Assembly (NCBI GenBank): GCA_964016985.1
Contig: OZ024834.1
Location: 80,801,211 to 80,865,210, forward strand
From: Anodontia alba
Taxonomy: Eukaryota; Mollusca; Bivalvia; Lucinida; Lucinidae
Length of the DNA: 64,000 nucleotides
Reading direction: 5' to 3'
How positions within the stretch are numbered: the first letter of the stretch is position 1; every line of letters begins with the position of its first letter. Under the pieces are notes generated by a model. It did no database searches. It was not told where the DNA came from and saw only the letters and a program-made list of their open reading frames with translations. Below are positions 52,128 through 63,084 of this stretch, in pieces. The position numbers and the translations under genes are program-made.

Positions 52128-52546
52128 CGGCGGGCTGACTGAGAAGTAGATGTTGCTGGCTGTGGTCTGGTGATGGTCGGCGATGGTTGGATGGTTGCTG
52201 TCTTCAGTGTGCGATCATGTGTGATGTGTTGTCTTGGAGTGTCTGGAAGAGTCTGCGTTGGTTGTGGTGGCATCTCCTTCTCCATAGTCGGCTGTCGGCG
52301 AGCAGGCGTCGATCTGGTCTTCGTTGTTGAAGCAGCAGCGGGCTGGCGAGGCCACTCGCCAGCAGAGGGAGCAGGTTGCATCCTGCTTACGGCCCCCTTC
52401 TTGTAGAATCTCGACGTTGGTAAGTTCTTATGAAAGGTTAGTTTAACACGAACTAAGTCTTTTCCGTCGGACATTCTCCAAAGTGGAGAGCCGACAAAGC
52501 TATACTCTCGCAGAGTATTGAGTAGTACAGCAAGTATAACAGACAT
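52124..52546 (-). CDS. Unrecognised ORF, N-terminal part of an overlapping pair
   Basis: A 140-codon ORF. Residues 1-50 look folded (MSVILAVLLNTLREYSFVGS, then PLWRMSDGKDLVRVKLTF); residues about 55-140 are a Pro/Thr/Gln/Ser-rich, probably disordered linker (for example PTMEKEMPPQPTQTLPDTPR). It ends SQSARR and TGA at 52124-52126, overlapping the next ATG. The start codon lies only about 30 bp from array sequence, so its promoter is unclear. No stop interrupts either ORF, unlike the RT pseudogene nearby. Function unknown. Confidence 0.5.
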   Translation of the reverse strand: MSVILAVLLNTLREYSFVGSPLWRMSDGKDLVRVKLTFHKNLPTSRFYKKGAVSRMQPAPSAGEWPRQPAAASTTKTRSTPARRQPTMEKEMPPQPTQTLPDTPRQHITHDRTLKTATIQPSPTITRPQPATSTSQSARR

Positions 52547-53254
52547 GGTTATTCGTTATTTAGATGTTAACACTTCGGAGGTCGAAGGTCAACTCATGAT
52601 GTCACACTTTGTCATTTACACCCATGTTTAAGTTCTGCGTTTAAGTTTTGAAAAGTGTACGTAACTGCTTAAGTATTCAAGATACCTCTTTGATATTTGG
52701 CCCACACCTATATTAGGGTAAGACTTTTCAATAGCACACACCCCTTCCTCAGTTTGACCTTCTGCCTAGGTCAAGGTCAGGTCATACTTTGTCATTTACA
52801 GCTGTGAGTTTTGAAAAGTGTACATGACTGCTGAAGTATGTAAGATATTACTTTAATATTTCGCCCACACCAACTTAAGGGATTCAGCATGTAAGATATA
52901 GCTTTCATATTTCGTCCACACCAACCTAAGGGAAGACGTTTCAATCGCATATACCCCTCAGTTTGACATTCTTCGACATCAAAGTCAGGTCGTACTCTGT
53001 CATTTACAGCTATGTTTAAGTTCTGGAAACTGTTTTTCATATCGGATCACCCCTTTCCGGCAAGCTATAAATCTGACAACTTTTGTTTAATAACGAATGA
53101 CTAGAATACAACTTTTTGTGCATAGGTAATTAAATGGATTTGCATTTGATCATGACAAAAGTTTGCAAATTTAGTTCTTCTATCTCTCCAAGATAGATAT
53201 GTGGCGGATCGAAACTGTTCCAGTGTTTGGTTGTGAATATTGTTAAAGCTTAAC

Positions 53255-53440
53255 TTACTGGGTAAAATTTTCAACAGACGACATTTTTGAAATATTTTTT
53301 TTTTTATTTTCATCTAAAAACAGACTTTGACACTTTATGCTAATTGTATCCTTAGCAATCCGTTTGATGTCAAAGCCTATTTTCTGGGAAAATAATAAAA
53401 AATATCGGCAGTTTGTTGTGTGCTGAAGTGATGAAGATTA
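53255..53440. mobile_element. Family D element
   Basis: ACTGGGTAAAATTTTCAACA, GACTTTGACACTTTATGC, TTGATGTCAAAGCCTATTTT and GGCAGTTTGTTGTGTGCTG. Confidence 0.6.
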
Positions 53441-53529
53441 ATATTTAATTTGTTTACCGGGAAGGTGCGCGGAAAACACGAAAACACGCCTATTCAGATA
53501 TATAGAAAATTTCACCTCCAAAAACTGAA

Positions 53530-53675
53530 AATTTTCAAATAAAAAAAAACTGATATTTTTTTATATTTGTGCTCAAAGCATATATTGTAGGTACTCGTTA
53601 AAACCGCCTCAGCGAGGCGGTTCTAAGGTATCACAATCTATGTTTTTCAGCAAAAGTAAGAAAAATAATGTATAC
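53530..53675. mobile_element. Family E remnant
   Basis: GTAGGTACTCGTTAAAACCGC and GCGGTTCTAAGGTATCACAA; arms are partly lost. Confidence 0.5.
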
Positions 53676-53699
53676 CCCAGTAAACCCCAGTTTTACTAT

Positions 53700-54732
53700 A
53701 TAAAAGTGGAATTTATTGGGGGTCAAAATTATATAGGCATGTTTTGATGATGACATTCTGTGGCTAATTTAAATTTCCGTTAAATTTCATTAAATTTGTT
53801 CATCGTGTTGGGCAAGATTATCCAGCTCTTGATGATAAATTTTAAATTAGACGGGTTTGCACTAATCCCAGCAAGTATTCTACTTGACAGGAAATGTAAG
53901 GTTGGTGAATATATCTGAGATGATAGATTTCGCCAAATGATGCATTTTGGTGTAAATTTTATCAAAATCAGATAAAAACTAAGGAAGTTAAGGACACATA
54001 AAAAAGATCAAAACCATTATCAAGGAGCGCCGCCTTTTTGAATATTTAATGCGGTTCTAAACATTTAATTCAAAATATCAAATAAATAACATCGTCTATC
54101 AGATAGAAATTAATGCGTTTTTCAAGCTGGGGTGGTGGTACTCTGAATTTTGTCTGCTACATAGGCTGGGCCTCAGCATCTAGTGTTTAACCCCCAAACA
54201 ATATCCGGTATATCAGCCATACCCAAAAGATATCTGGTATATCAGCCATACCCTAAAAAATATCTGTAGATATTAGCATACCCCAAAAATATTCCCCTTG
54301 CTTTCTTTTTATAAATTATGCATTCATTTTCATTTATTTTGCCTGTATGATGATTGTATAAATGATATGTGCTTTAAACAGTTTCCAACAGTAGCTCCTT
54401 TTTTTTCTTTAATGGCATTGAACTGATGCACAGCAGAAATAGAGTTGTTAAAACTAAATAAAAACAACTATTAGTTCAACAGAAGATTCTAACCCCGATT
54501 CATACAATACCCTCAAAAATACCGAGAATTTCGATACACCCAAAAAATTGTCAGAAAGCATCATTAAATATTCGAAATGGCGGCGCCCATATCGAATGTT
54601 TTGACATCTTCAAACCTTGATAACTCCATTATTTTTTTTCTGATTTTAACAATTTGGTTTAAAAAGCACGATTTGTCAAGATCTTGCATCACAGATACAG
54701 TCTTCATCAACGTTGCTTTTTCCCTTTAAATC
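53700..54732. mobile_element. Family G inverted element
   Basis: Left arm AGGAGCGCCGCCTTTTTGAA with AATATTTAATGCGG; right arm CATTAAATATTCGAAATGGC + GGCGCCC, then CAAACCTTGATAACTCCATT, and a CCCTTTAAA end. The left terminus is approximate. Confidence 0.5.
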
Positions 54733-54746
54733 TATATATATCAAAC

Positions 54747-54789
54747 CGTTATCGGCTCGACAGGATTCCTGTCGTCCGTACCGATAACG
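54747..54789. repeat. Nested small hairpin
   Basis: Outer arms CGTTATCGG/CCGATAACG; inner arms CGACAGG/CCTGTCG around ATT. GC-rich against an AT-rich background. Confidence 0.75.
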
Positions 54790-54799
54790 TTCCGATAAA

Positions 54800-55410
54800 G
54801 ATTTAAACAGAATGCTTACTGGAAAATATCCGGTGGCGTCCCACGGTTTCTGAGCCTATTATCTGCTGAACTTGAAGACATTTAGTTTAAAATGCAAAAT
54901 GCCTATTATTTTAAGATAAATTGTCCGATGTTAAGCAAATTCTGTGCTATAAAACATAATTCTCGGCTTCGGGGATCACATTTTTTCGAGGTTAGCCTGG
55001 ATAATTACGGGCACTTAGTCGCCCTGCTACTGAGTCTTGTTGACATGAGATGTTCCTACATAGGACTCAGCCGTCTGCGACTTGTGGCACTCCTTTTTTG
55101 AATAAATGAACAGAAGATCTTGATGTCCGAGAATTCATTCACAAAATATGGAAAGGTAGCGACTCTAGGCCTGAGCCTTTGACCCTGGATAGGACTCATG
55201 GGACAGATTCTGACTCTTGACTACCAAAAATACTGTGATACGTGAGCACTCAGAGACCTCTCTAATCCCATAATACTCAAATTTATTAATATAGCATCCT
55301 GTGCGGAAGCTTGTTAAAATTCTTAACGAAATCCCTCATAATAAGAGAACATACAATAATTTCATGCATTTGTTCCCTGTTCAGGCCGAATAGCAATACA
55401 AATCTAATTT
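54800..55410. other. No recognisable feature
   Basis: A 69-codon ORF at 54892-55101 has no support. Confidence 0.3.
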
Positions 55411-55412
55411 AA

Positions 55413-56075
55413 ATTAAAAAAAGGTAAGAGAAATGTCCAGGGAGTGCCACAATCACAAACCGCAGCCCTTCCCAGACCCCAAGAGGAAGAGGAAACCGAC
55501 AATCTAAACAAGCACAAACCGAACAAACGTAAGAAAAGCACTAAGATTAGCTCTCTCTTCTCCAAGCGAGGTAATCGCAATACTAAAAAGACTGAAAAAC
55601 ACAAGAACAAAATGACACACGGAAAGACATACAACAAATCGCCTCGTAGAATAAACCACAGAGCAACAAAGAGTAAGACCAACACCGGGACCACCGCCTT
55701 AGAACGGTCGGTAGAGCAAACTACCGGGGGGGGGGGGGGTGTGAGGGGGGGTTTAAAGCACTTTTACAGCTAGCTAACTTCACCCTGGGTCCCGATGCTA
55801 CTCTTAATACAGAAATACATAAAAATTCGGTTCGCATAAAGGCTCCCAACTCTGTCAATGCATCAAAGCGAAAACATAAAAATCAAATTAATCACTATAA
55901 TAAACAAAGACGAGTACTCCTGGCTAATTCTATTATATGCCAGAGTAAATGAAAACCAATAGTTGAACCACGGCGGGCCAAGCCAAAGACATATCGTCAA
56001 GCCCCAACCCACTGGTTAAAGTTTTACGAAGAGGCCGTCATTGAGTCTGAGGCCCGAACCGCCGTCGTGCAATAA
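55413..56075 (-). pseudogene. 5'-truncated copy of the RT-element tail
   Basis: Starts beside the same CTTACC plus T-run (minus strand) as the tail at 47776 and ends in the last codons of the RT (LFNCTT region, about 56060). A G-run insertion (about 55725-55752) and a lost A near 55502 disrupt both possible frames. A shared 3' end and a ragged 5' end are what target-primed reverse transcription leaves. Confidence 0.75.
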
Positions 56076-56961
56076 AAATATGCATCCCCTACATTTTGGT
56101 ACATTTCACATTAAAGGTATTGTTATGATGACAATAATGCTGAAAACCGCATGTGAAAATTCATGTTGGTTCAAAAGTTACGTGCATTCAAAGTTGTAGT
56201 AACTTGTATTACCATTTGTAGTTAAGTAAAAAGCGATCACACAATGCACTTTTCTATGATGTCATTGGTTCTTTTTAATTTTTACTTAAAATCGAAATTT
56301 TAATCTAATCCCCATGACGTTATTCCAGAATGGAAAATACTAAACATTCTATTACTATTTAATATTTAGATTTTATATTTCAAATGAGCATTTTTCTAAA
56401 AAATGATTAAAACTGAATTAAAAAAATGTTAATATTGCAAGATACAGATCAATATGCCGAGAACAAATAAATGGTTGAAAATGACTTTTCTGACTGATTA
56501 TTACATAAAAGTTCAATAAAATAGCTTAAAAAATGAAATTTAAATTAATTTCAAAATTTTATCTCAAAAATCATACACATATTACATACTTATCAATATT
56601 TTTACATTGCAGACTGCTTCATTCTATGCCAAAATTTATAACCACAGAAATTCAAGATATTAAATTACACATGAACAAAATATTGTATGATTCGATGGAT
56701 GTTTACCAACTGTAACACGGCACCAGACTCCCATCCCCAATACTGAGGTTCCAGCACTCCCCATGCCATATAACAGCCCGCAAACATTCCCTCTGTTTAG
56801 AGTTCGCCAATGGACAGAGGACTGGGACAAAAAAGAAGAACATTTACGTCCATTTTTTTCTATATTTCTCTCTTTCTTTTCTTTTGGTATTACCCGTTCT
56901 AAGGCGAAATTTATTTTTAAAGTTAAATTTGCATTTTTTAAAAATCAAATTGATTATGAAA

Positions 56962-56962
<1 letters not shown>
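56076..56962. other. No recognisable feature
   Basis: Very AT-rich. ORFs of 60 and 107 codons run into the TA repeat and are discounted. Confidence 0.35.

Positions 56963-57028
<66 letters not shown>
56963..57028 (+). repeat. (TA)n microsatellite
   Basis: 66 bp of alternating TA; self-complementary. Confidence 0.98.
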
Positions 57029-57029
<1 letters not shown>

Positions 57030-57299
57030 TGCAACTTTACATGTACATATGAAGGAAATCTGTTTATCTGTGTTTACATTCCCTGAATAGTTTAAATTTT
57101 ATTTTTTTAAAACCTTTTTAAAATTATTCATAGCAAGCAATGATGTCATTGGTTCCTCATGAATATTAATGAGATGCAAATGAGCAAAAACTTTAAATCT
57201 GAACAACTCAATAATTATTTGGAATATTTCCATGCGCCTTTCACCACTGGATTCACCAGATAAACATCTTTCTTTTTAGCATATATATAACTAAAAATT

Positions 57300-57810
57300 A
57301 AAGGGGAACGCAACCTTAAAAAATATTGTGCTTTAAAGTAAAGAACTTTACAAACAATGAATTTTGACACAAACTTGATCAAAATCGGTGGAAAATTAAG
57401 TAAGTTATAGACAATTGAATATTTAACATTGGTGGTTTGGGCGCCGTCATTTTGAATAGTTAATGAGGTTTCATAAAAATTAAGATTCGTTTCATAAAGG
57501 TAGTTATTCTCATAGTTAGTTTATTTTGGGGAAAATGATTGCTTGTCACTAGGATTAAAAGATTATAAAAACCTGTAGCAAAATTATTCTTAAAAACCTT
57601 TCATAATTTAGTTTTGCATATTTACTTTGGGTTGTGTGACGTTACAAAGCCTACAATATGGCGGCATCCATAACAGCCATTTTAAATATATTCAAACCAC
57701 CATAACTTCCTTATTTCTAGGCAGATTTTGAAAAGTCTTGCATCAAAATAAATGGCTTGTTAAGCACTTTACTCAAAGACATACTTACAATTTGTATTAC
57801 GTCCCCCTTT
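57300..57810. mobile_element. Family G inverted element
   Basis: Ends AAAGGGGAACG and ACGTCCCCCTTT. Subterminal arms: GAATATTTAACATTGGTGGT with GGGCGCCGTCATTTTG, against CAATATGGCGGCATCCATAA with TTCAAACCACCATAACTTCC. Confidence 0.65.
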
Positions 57811-58224
57811 AAGGGGCCCGTCCGCTTTAAGGTGAATAGCAAAATAACATTTGCTTTTAATTTCTGAGCTTTTAGTGGCTATTTTTCGACAAACCACATA
57901 CAATTAAAACACAAACAAAAATAAGTAAAATAAGAAAAATATGAAAAATAATAACAATAAAAAATAAGTAAATGAAAGAATAAAAAAATAAAAAAGAAGA
58001 GAATAGATAAATAAATAAAGTCCTATTTCAGCATCAAGACTAGCAAAATCCAATCTAAATGGGCCCTACATACTTAAAGACATATGCCAACGTCTTTTGA
58101 CATTATACATTTTGCCATGAGTGTAAATCTGTTATAACAGAATATTCAATTAAGCATAAACTAATTTAAGCACAAGCGTAGTAATAAAACATTTATGCAA
58201 TTAGTTATTTTAATTGCAATATTT
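57811..58224. other. No recognisable feature
   Basis: A-rich simple sequence (AATAAATAAATAAAG and similar) near 57920-58020; otherwise nothing. Confidence 0.35.
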
Positions 58225-58910
58225 TAATCCTTAAAGCGCTAAGCAAATTTATAGCAGACGACAACCTACCTGCAATAAATGGGTATAAAAAATCAAAGGG
58301 CAGTATATGAATAGGTCAACATTTCGGAAGACCAAGTGTATACGAATGGGTCTGTTTTTTTCAAAGGCCAGGTATATGAATTGGGTAGGTTTCTAAATAC
58401 TGGCTCGCACACCCTTACCACAATTACCCCCAAGTTACCCCCACCCCACCCCGAGGACAACCTAAACTTGAATTTTTCTTTTCAGACAAAATAAGGCTCG
58501 CGATTTCACGAGAATCTTCTGCCAAAATGTTCAGCCCAGTGCTTGCACTAACAGTCGAATTCAGGAAGTCCCAGGACTTCATAATTCTAATATCTGGAAG
58601 TTCAGGTAATCAAATTGTTTCCCTCACTTCCAAACATTTAACCTCCATATTCTCAAACTCTCATTTATGGAGTAAAACTGCCGTTTTTAAGCTAAACAGC
58701 ATACAAATTCTTTCTGAATTCTTTTTATAAATGGTCAGGTATCTTTAAAACTTGAGAGTACCAGACTTCCTGGCACTGCTTTTTTGGAAGTCCCAGGGCA
58801 ATTTTTGGAAGTCTCTAGTCTTCCCTTAATGCAAGGACTGTAAGTCTGATTTTCTATGAAAAATAAAGAAAAAAAACAAAAAAAAAAAAAAAAAAAGTGT
58901 CATCTACTGT
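58225..58910. mobile_element. Family C element with an inserted sequence
   Basis: CCTTAAAGCGCTAAGCAAAT and TAGCAGACGACAACC at left; TTTTCTATGAAAAATAAAG, a poly-A run and GTGTCATCTACTGTAAG at right. The hairpin core is replaced by unrelated sequence including the element at 58537-58840. Confidence 0.45.
58537..58840. mobile_element. 304-bp element with CAGTGCTTGCACTAA ends
   Basis: CAGTGCTTGCACTAA and the complement of CAGTCCTTGCATTAA are 15-bp inverted ends with two mismatches. The interior repeats GGAAGTCCCAGG-like words (58565, 58790). No target duplication seen; hAT-like ends are only a suggestion. Confidence 0.5.
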
Positions 58911-59555
58911 AAGTAGTTGTGTTATTTCCATACATAAAATATGTACATGTACACTTCTGTCGGCCTATTTAGCGCACCAAGCCATGTGATAAATATACAT
59001 CTGTAATGCATGAGTATCTGCTAACCATTGTCACGGTAGGTCCGTGCCATGATTATAGGTCATGGCTGGATTATTAAGCTGGAAAATAATTTGGCCTTGT
59101 AGCAAGGCTTTTCTTCTCGGGTAAAATGATGAATAAATATGTGGCATCAACACCGCTTCAGTCGCACAACGAAAACAGCCGAGGGGATCGAATAATGTAA
59201 ATAAATATGGCCATCCCCTGGTATTTTGTGAAATACTGTGTTCAAAAGCACTCGAAATTCACCGCTAGCTTCATAATTTTACTGCTAGCAACATTGATAT
59301 TCTACAGGTAATTATAGCCCAGTTTGTATTTGCTGCGATCTTTTATTTTTTTCAAGATAACATTTGGTGGACTTCAAATTGACAAGTTGGCTTATTAAAA
59401 AGAAACTTAAGTGTGAAGCCAGACAAAATAAAAAAAAAAAAAAAAAAAAAAATAGAAACAAACAAAAAACATTTAAATAATTAGGAACAGAAAACTTCAT
59501 ACATGTGCTATTGTCATTTCTGTGTTTATGATTATAACAGGTGAAAAAATGCAAA
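58911..59555. other. No recognisable feature
   Basis: A 22-A run at 59430 and short ORFs only. Confidence 0.3.
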
Positions 59556-59565
59556 TCTCCTTTTC

Positions 59566-60023
59566 CCTGACTAGAACGGCCATCCCTTGAGGCCCGTCGT
59601 GAACAGTCCTCTTTAACTTTCTTCTATAAGATACACTCAGGTATAGTGTCTATTAATAAAGATAGGTACTTGACCCCTGCGACAGCTACAACACAAACAA
59701 GGGCATCGAAAATAAACAACACACAATATCGTAGGTACCAGTCCTATAGTGATGCCCTAAGAATTCTTTCTTCCCTTGAACTATTCCTCAGTGGAATAGT
59801 CATTCCTCTTCTGTGGTGGATGCCAAGTCCGCAGAGGAGTTCAAAGCCTGTATAGTATAGATAAGGACTCAGAGGTATGCGTTTTAGTATACCTCTGTTA
59901 TTCAGATTGTATATAGTTTTAAGGACTCATCCAGTGACTTTTTTTTTTTTTTCCTTAGCTAAATTCTAAATTTAGTGACCCAACAACTGAGGTAATGGCC
60001 AAATATGACCGTCTCAATATAAG

Positions 60024-60059
<36 letters not shown>
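59566..60059 (+). pseudogene. LINE ORF2 C-terminal remnant with GATA tail
   Basis: The translation shows the usual end of a non-LTR retrotransposon polymerase: a SRTAIP-like start, a YLTPATATTQTRASKINNTQ stretch, then after a frameshift NSFFP, TIPQWNSHSSSVVDAKSAEE and FKACIV before a stop near 59859. Several in-frame stops are present. About 150 bp of 3' sequence follow, and the copy ends directly in (GATA)n at 60025-60059. Clade (CR1/Jockey-like) not settled. Confidence 0.65.
60025..60059 (+). repeat. (GATA)n microsatellite at the LINE 3' end
   Basis: Nearly nine GATA units directly after the LINE 3' region. Confidence 0.95.
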
Positions 60060-60169
60060 CTAAAAGATCTAACACTACCACTCTACACATCTGTATGAAA
60101 GCCAGCTAATTATACTCGGAAAAGGGATAAGGGTTATGTATAGATAGACAGAGGACAGTACAAGTGTGT

Positions 60170-60425
60170 TATATACATAAACTGGGTGACATACCCCCCC
60201 CTCCAAATTGAAATTCATCCCAGAAATTCTCAGAGTCAGAGAATCGCATGAATTGAGACTCAAGGAGTTTTATGTACACATTGGTTATTTATGTTGGGCA
60301 CCAAATGTAACAGGTGAACCAGGTCTGTTGGACTCAGTCCAGCAAGTCCAACATTCTACCATGTCGCTATAAAATTCGGCTTGTACCACAAGGCAGTATG
60401 CAGTGACATGACAATCTCACAAAAC
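60170..60425 (-). mobile_element. Possible LTR-element remnant (PBS- and PPT-like sites)
   Basis: On the minus strand, CCTGTTACA is followed by TTTGGTGCCCAACA, resembling an LTR end plus a primer-binding site (TGGTGCCCAA). About 95 bp further is a purine tract GGAGGGGGGGG followed by TATGTCACCC, resembling a polypurine tract and LTR start. No gag-pol lies between. The flanking LTR-like sequences do not match each other. An alternative is a tRNA-like SINE head (ATAGCGACATGGTAGAATG). Confidence 0.25.
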
Positions 60426-60779
60426 ACATTAAATAAATAAGTATTGTCTATACTTGACTTCTTGTAACCCGTTTTTAGCTCACTTGTTTTTAGCTATCAC
60501 CTCAGCATCTGTTTAATATTTTGGTTAAAGTTTTTAAAAGGCTATATTAAGATGACTATGGTATCATGATTCATAAAATTCAGGAGCGGCCCTTGCACAT
60601 GAGTAATACTTTTCTCAGATAATACTAATACCTCTTGATACTTACAGAGATGTTTTAAACGAATTGTCAGGCAGCATTATGAGATAAAATTGAAGTATTC
60701 TAAATATCATCTGAAGATTTTGATGTGGTCTGCCAAAGGTAAAGTGAAGAAGATACTGTATTGTCCCTTCATATTAGGA

Positions 60780-60850
60780 TGGACAAGTCTTAGAAACAGT
60801 GCAGACCCAGATTAGACACCACAGAATGAGCATCTGATCAATGTCTTCTT
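60780..60850. repeat. Family A core fragment
   Basis: GAAACAGTGCAGACCCAGATTAG and ATGAGCATCTGATCAATG. Confidence 0.4.
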
Positions 60851-61012
60851 TCTTTGTTACTTAGAGGCACTTACTGAGCAATTTTTAGCCACATCAGCAG
60901 GGGATAAAGGTCCAATTGATCAAAGTGGAAGCAGTGGTCAAACATCCTCGGTGCAAGTTTGAATCCTGGTTATGGAACCTTTATATTGACATCTTTACTT
61001 ATTTCTTTACTG

Positions 61013-61335
61013 GCACAGTGGCTCAGCTGGTAAAGTATCTGCTTTGTGGCTGGGAGGTTGCAGGTTTGATCCCCGGCCGAGTCATACCAAAGACTTTAAA
61101 AATGGTACTAGCTGCTCTTTTGCTTGGTGCTCAGCATTAAGAAAGTAGAGCTAGGAATCAGAACTGGTCAGCTCAGTGTCAGTATAATGTGACAGGGTGG
61201 AATGTCATGTCAAGTGTCTGGGGCGTGGTATTTCAATGAGGCAGCACTCAAAAGTGAGCATTCAACTCCCTGCCACACCCAGACACCATCACAATATGAC
61301 TGAAAGATTGTTGAAAGCAATGTAAAGCCCGAATA
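61013..61335 (+). mobile_element. tRNA-derived SINE (type 2)
   Basis: Head ACTGGCACAGTGGCTCAGCT (box A) and GGTTTGATCCCC (box B), body TAAAAATGGTACTAGCTGCT, GTGTCTGGGGCGTGGTATTT and GACACCATCACAATATGACT, tail AATAAAACAAACAAG. Colinear with 10025-10349 on the other strand. Confidence 0.8.
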
Positions 61336-61344
61336 AAACAAACA

Positions 61345-61820
61345 AGGACTTGTTCAGATATTTGGAGAAGTATGGTAACAGGTTAAGGCACCCCAATGTT
61401 TAAGGTTAAAATAGAAATAACAGGATTGGGCAAACAGTGTAGACGCCACAGAATGTGGTGTCTGATCAGAGCCTAAACTGTTTGTCATTCATCCAGCAGT
61501 TTTTAGACATACCAGAGATAGGAAAAATGGGCATTTTCAAATTTTAGGATTGGTATGGTATGGATGGAGTTGACCACTGTCATGCTGAATAAATTAAGAT
61601 GCCGTGCCCGCTTCAAATTGTCAGCCAATCAGATTGCTTGATCTGGATGGTTGATACTAATTTAGTTTTTTCTTTACATACTAAATGACAAACAATGCAG
61701 ATCCAGATCAGTTGGCTTCTGAAGAAGCCAGCTGATCTGGATCTACACTGTTTGCAATGGCAGGGCAAATCAGGGTTCAGCAGGAGTAGGGTTAAGGTGT
61801 CTCAGTATTTAGGTAAATGT
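61345..61820. mobile_element. Family A element split by a family B insertion
   Basis: A sequence runs to TATGGTATGGATGGAGT, then resumes after the B copy as TTAAGGTGTCTCAGTATTTA. In intact A copies these pieces are adjacent (GGCGTTAAGGTGTCCC), so the A right end contained the TTAA target. Confidence 0.8.
61574..61791. mobile_element. Family B MITE nested in family A
   Basis: Left target TTGA (61570-61573, decayed TTAA), right TTAA (61792-61795). CCACTGTCATGCTGAATAAA start and TTCAGCAGGAGTAGGG end. Hairpin core present. Confidence 0.8.
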
Positions 61821-61935
61821 GATAATTTATCTTTCTTCAGGTACATCTTGCTGAGTCTGATAGCTTGGTCTTTTCTCGCAGGAGTAGCGGTGGCCTATAC
61901 CTTTCTAAGGTATGTATGGTAGATGTGGTCTAAAT

Positions 61936-63065
61936 GGTTTTTAGCTCGCATGAACAACATTCACGGAGAGCTATTGTACTACCCCTGGCGTTGGTGTCGG
62001 CGTCCACGAATGTTAAAGTTTTCGTTAAAGTTTTTAAGACCTCAATATTTCCTAACCTTATCACCAGTTTGCTTCATCTTTGGTATGATGATACATATTG
62101 GTCCAAAATTTTGCGCAGGACCATCCCCACCACTCTACATCATGTCAAGGTCAAGGTCACAGACTTAGAATTTTCATGTTAAAATTTTATGTCAAAGTTT
62201 TAGGATCTCATTACTTTACACTAAATGATGGATTTTGTTCCTGTTTGATATTATTATAGACACTGGTCAAAAGTGTTTATCAGCACCATCAGCACTCATA
62301 ACCGTGACCTTAAAGTCGAGGTCACAGACTTAGAATTTAAATGTTAAAGTTTCGTTAAAGTTTTTAAGTCCTCATTATTTTCGAACCTTATCGCCAATTT
62401 GATTCATCTTTGGTATGGTTATACATGTTGGTCCAAAATTTTGCGCAGTACCATCCCCACCACCCTAGGTCTTGTCAAGGTCACAGACTTAGAATTTTCA
62501 TGTTATAATTTTATGTTGAAGTTTTTAGCGTCTCATCCCTTCTAAACTACACGATGGATTTAGTTCTTATTTGGTATCATGATAGATACTGGTCAAAAGT
62601 GTTAATCAGCACTATCAGCACTCATGACCGTGACCTTGAGGTTGACATCACAGACTTAGAATTTAAATGTTAAACTTTTCCTTAAAGTTTTTAAAACCTC
62701 ATTATTTCCTAACCTTATCACTGATTTCATTCATCTTTGGTTTGATGATGCATATTTGCCCAAAATGTTACGCAGTACCATCCCCACCACCTTAGGTCAT
62801 GTCAAGGTCAAGGTCACAGACTTAGAATTTTCATGTTAAAATTTTACGTCAAAGTTTTTAGGATCTCATTCTAAACTACATGATGGATTTAGTTCCTATT
62901 TGGTATCATGATAGATACTGGTCAAAAGTTTTTATCAGCACGATCAGCACTCATGACCTTGAGGTCGAGGTCATGGATTTAGAACTTAAATGTTTAAGTT
63001 TTTGTTAAAGTTTTTAAGACCTTAGTATTTTCCAGAAACAAAATGTGCAATGTCAGGCGAGCTAT
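61936..63065 (-). repeat. Hairpin-ended tandem array (~330-bp units)
   Basis: The left edge, reversed, carries the end module: TTTTTAGCTCGCATGAACAAC, GGAGAGCTATTGTAC, GCGTTGGTGTCGGCGTCC. Three units follow with TGTTAAAGTTTTCGTTAAAG, TTCATCTTTGGTATGATGAT, CGCAGTACCATCCCCACCAC and GTCAAGGTCACAGACTTAGA. The right edge GGCGAGCTATCCTG resembles the end module again. Confidence 0.8.
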
Positions 63066-63084
63066 CCTGTCTGGCAACAGGTCT

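Larger units (their letters stand above)
50818..53060 (-). repeat. Hairpin-ended array (~185-205 bp units), interrupted
   Basis: The left edge holds the end module in reverse: AGCTCGCCTGGAC-TTT-GTCC...GGAGAGCT, then GTTGGCGTCGGTGTCTGTCC. Array words (ACTTTGTCATTTACA, TTTTGAAAAGTGTAC, TTTGGCCCACACCTA) occur at 50930-51070 and again at 52578-53030. A 1.5 kb unrelated segment separates them, with ACACTTTGT on both sides (51062-51070, 52604-52612). Confidence 0.7.

Noticed and set aside
56763..57086. 107-codon ORF with Tyr-Ile repeats
   Set aside because: It is a translation of the (TA)n microsatellite and AT-rich flanks.
61923..62182. Two overlapping ORFs of 81-82 codons
   Set aside because: They lie in the first unit of the 330-bp array and are not preserved in the next units.
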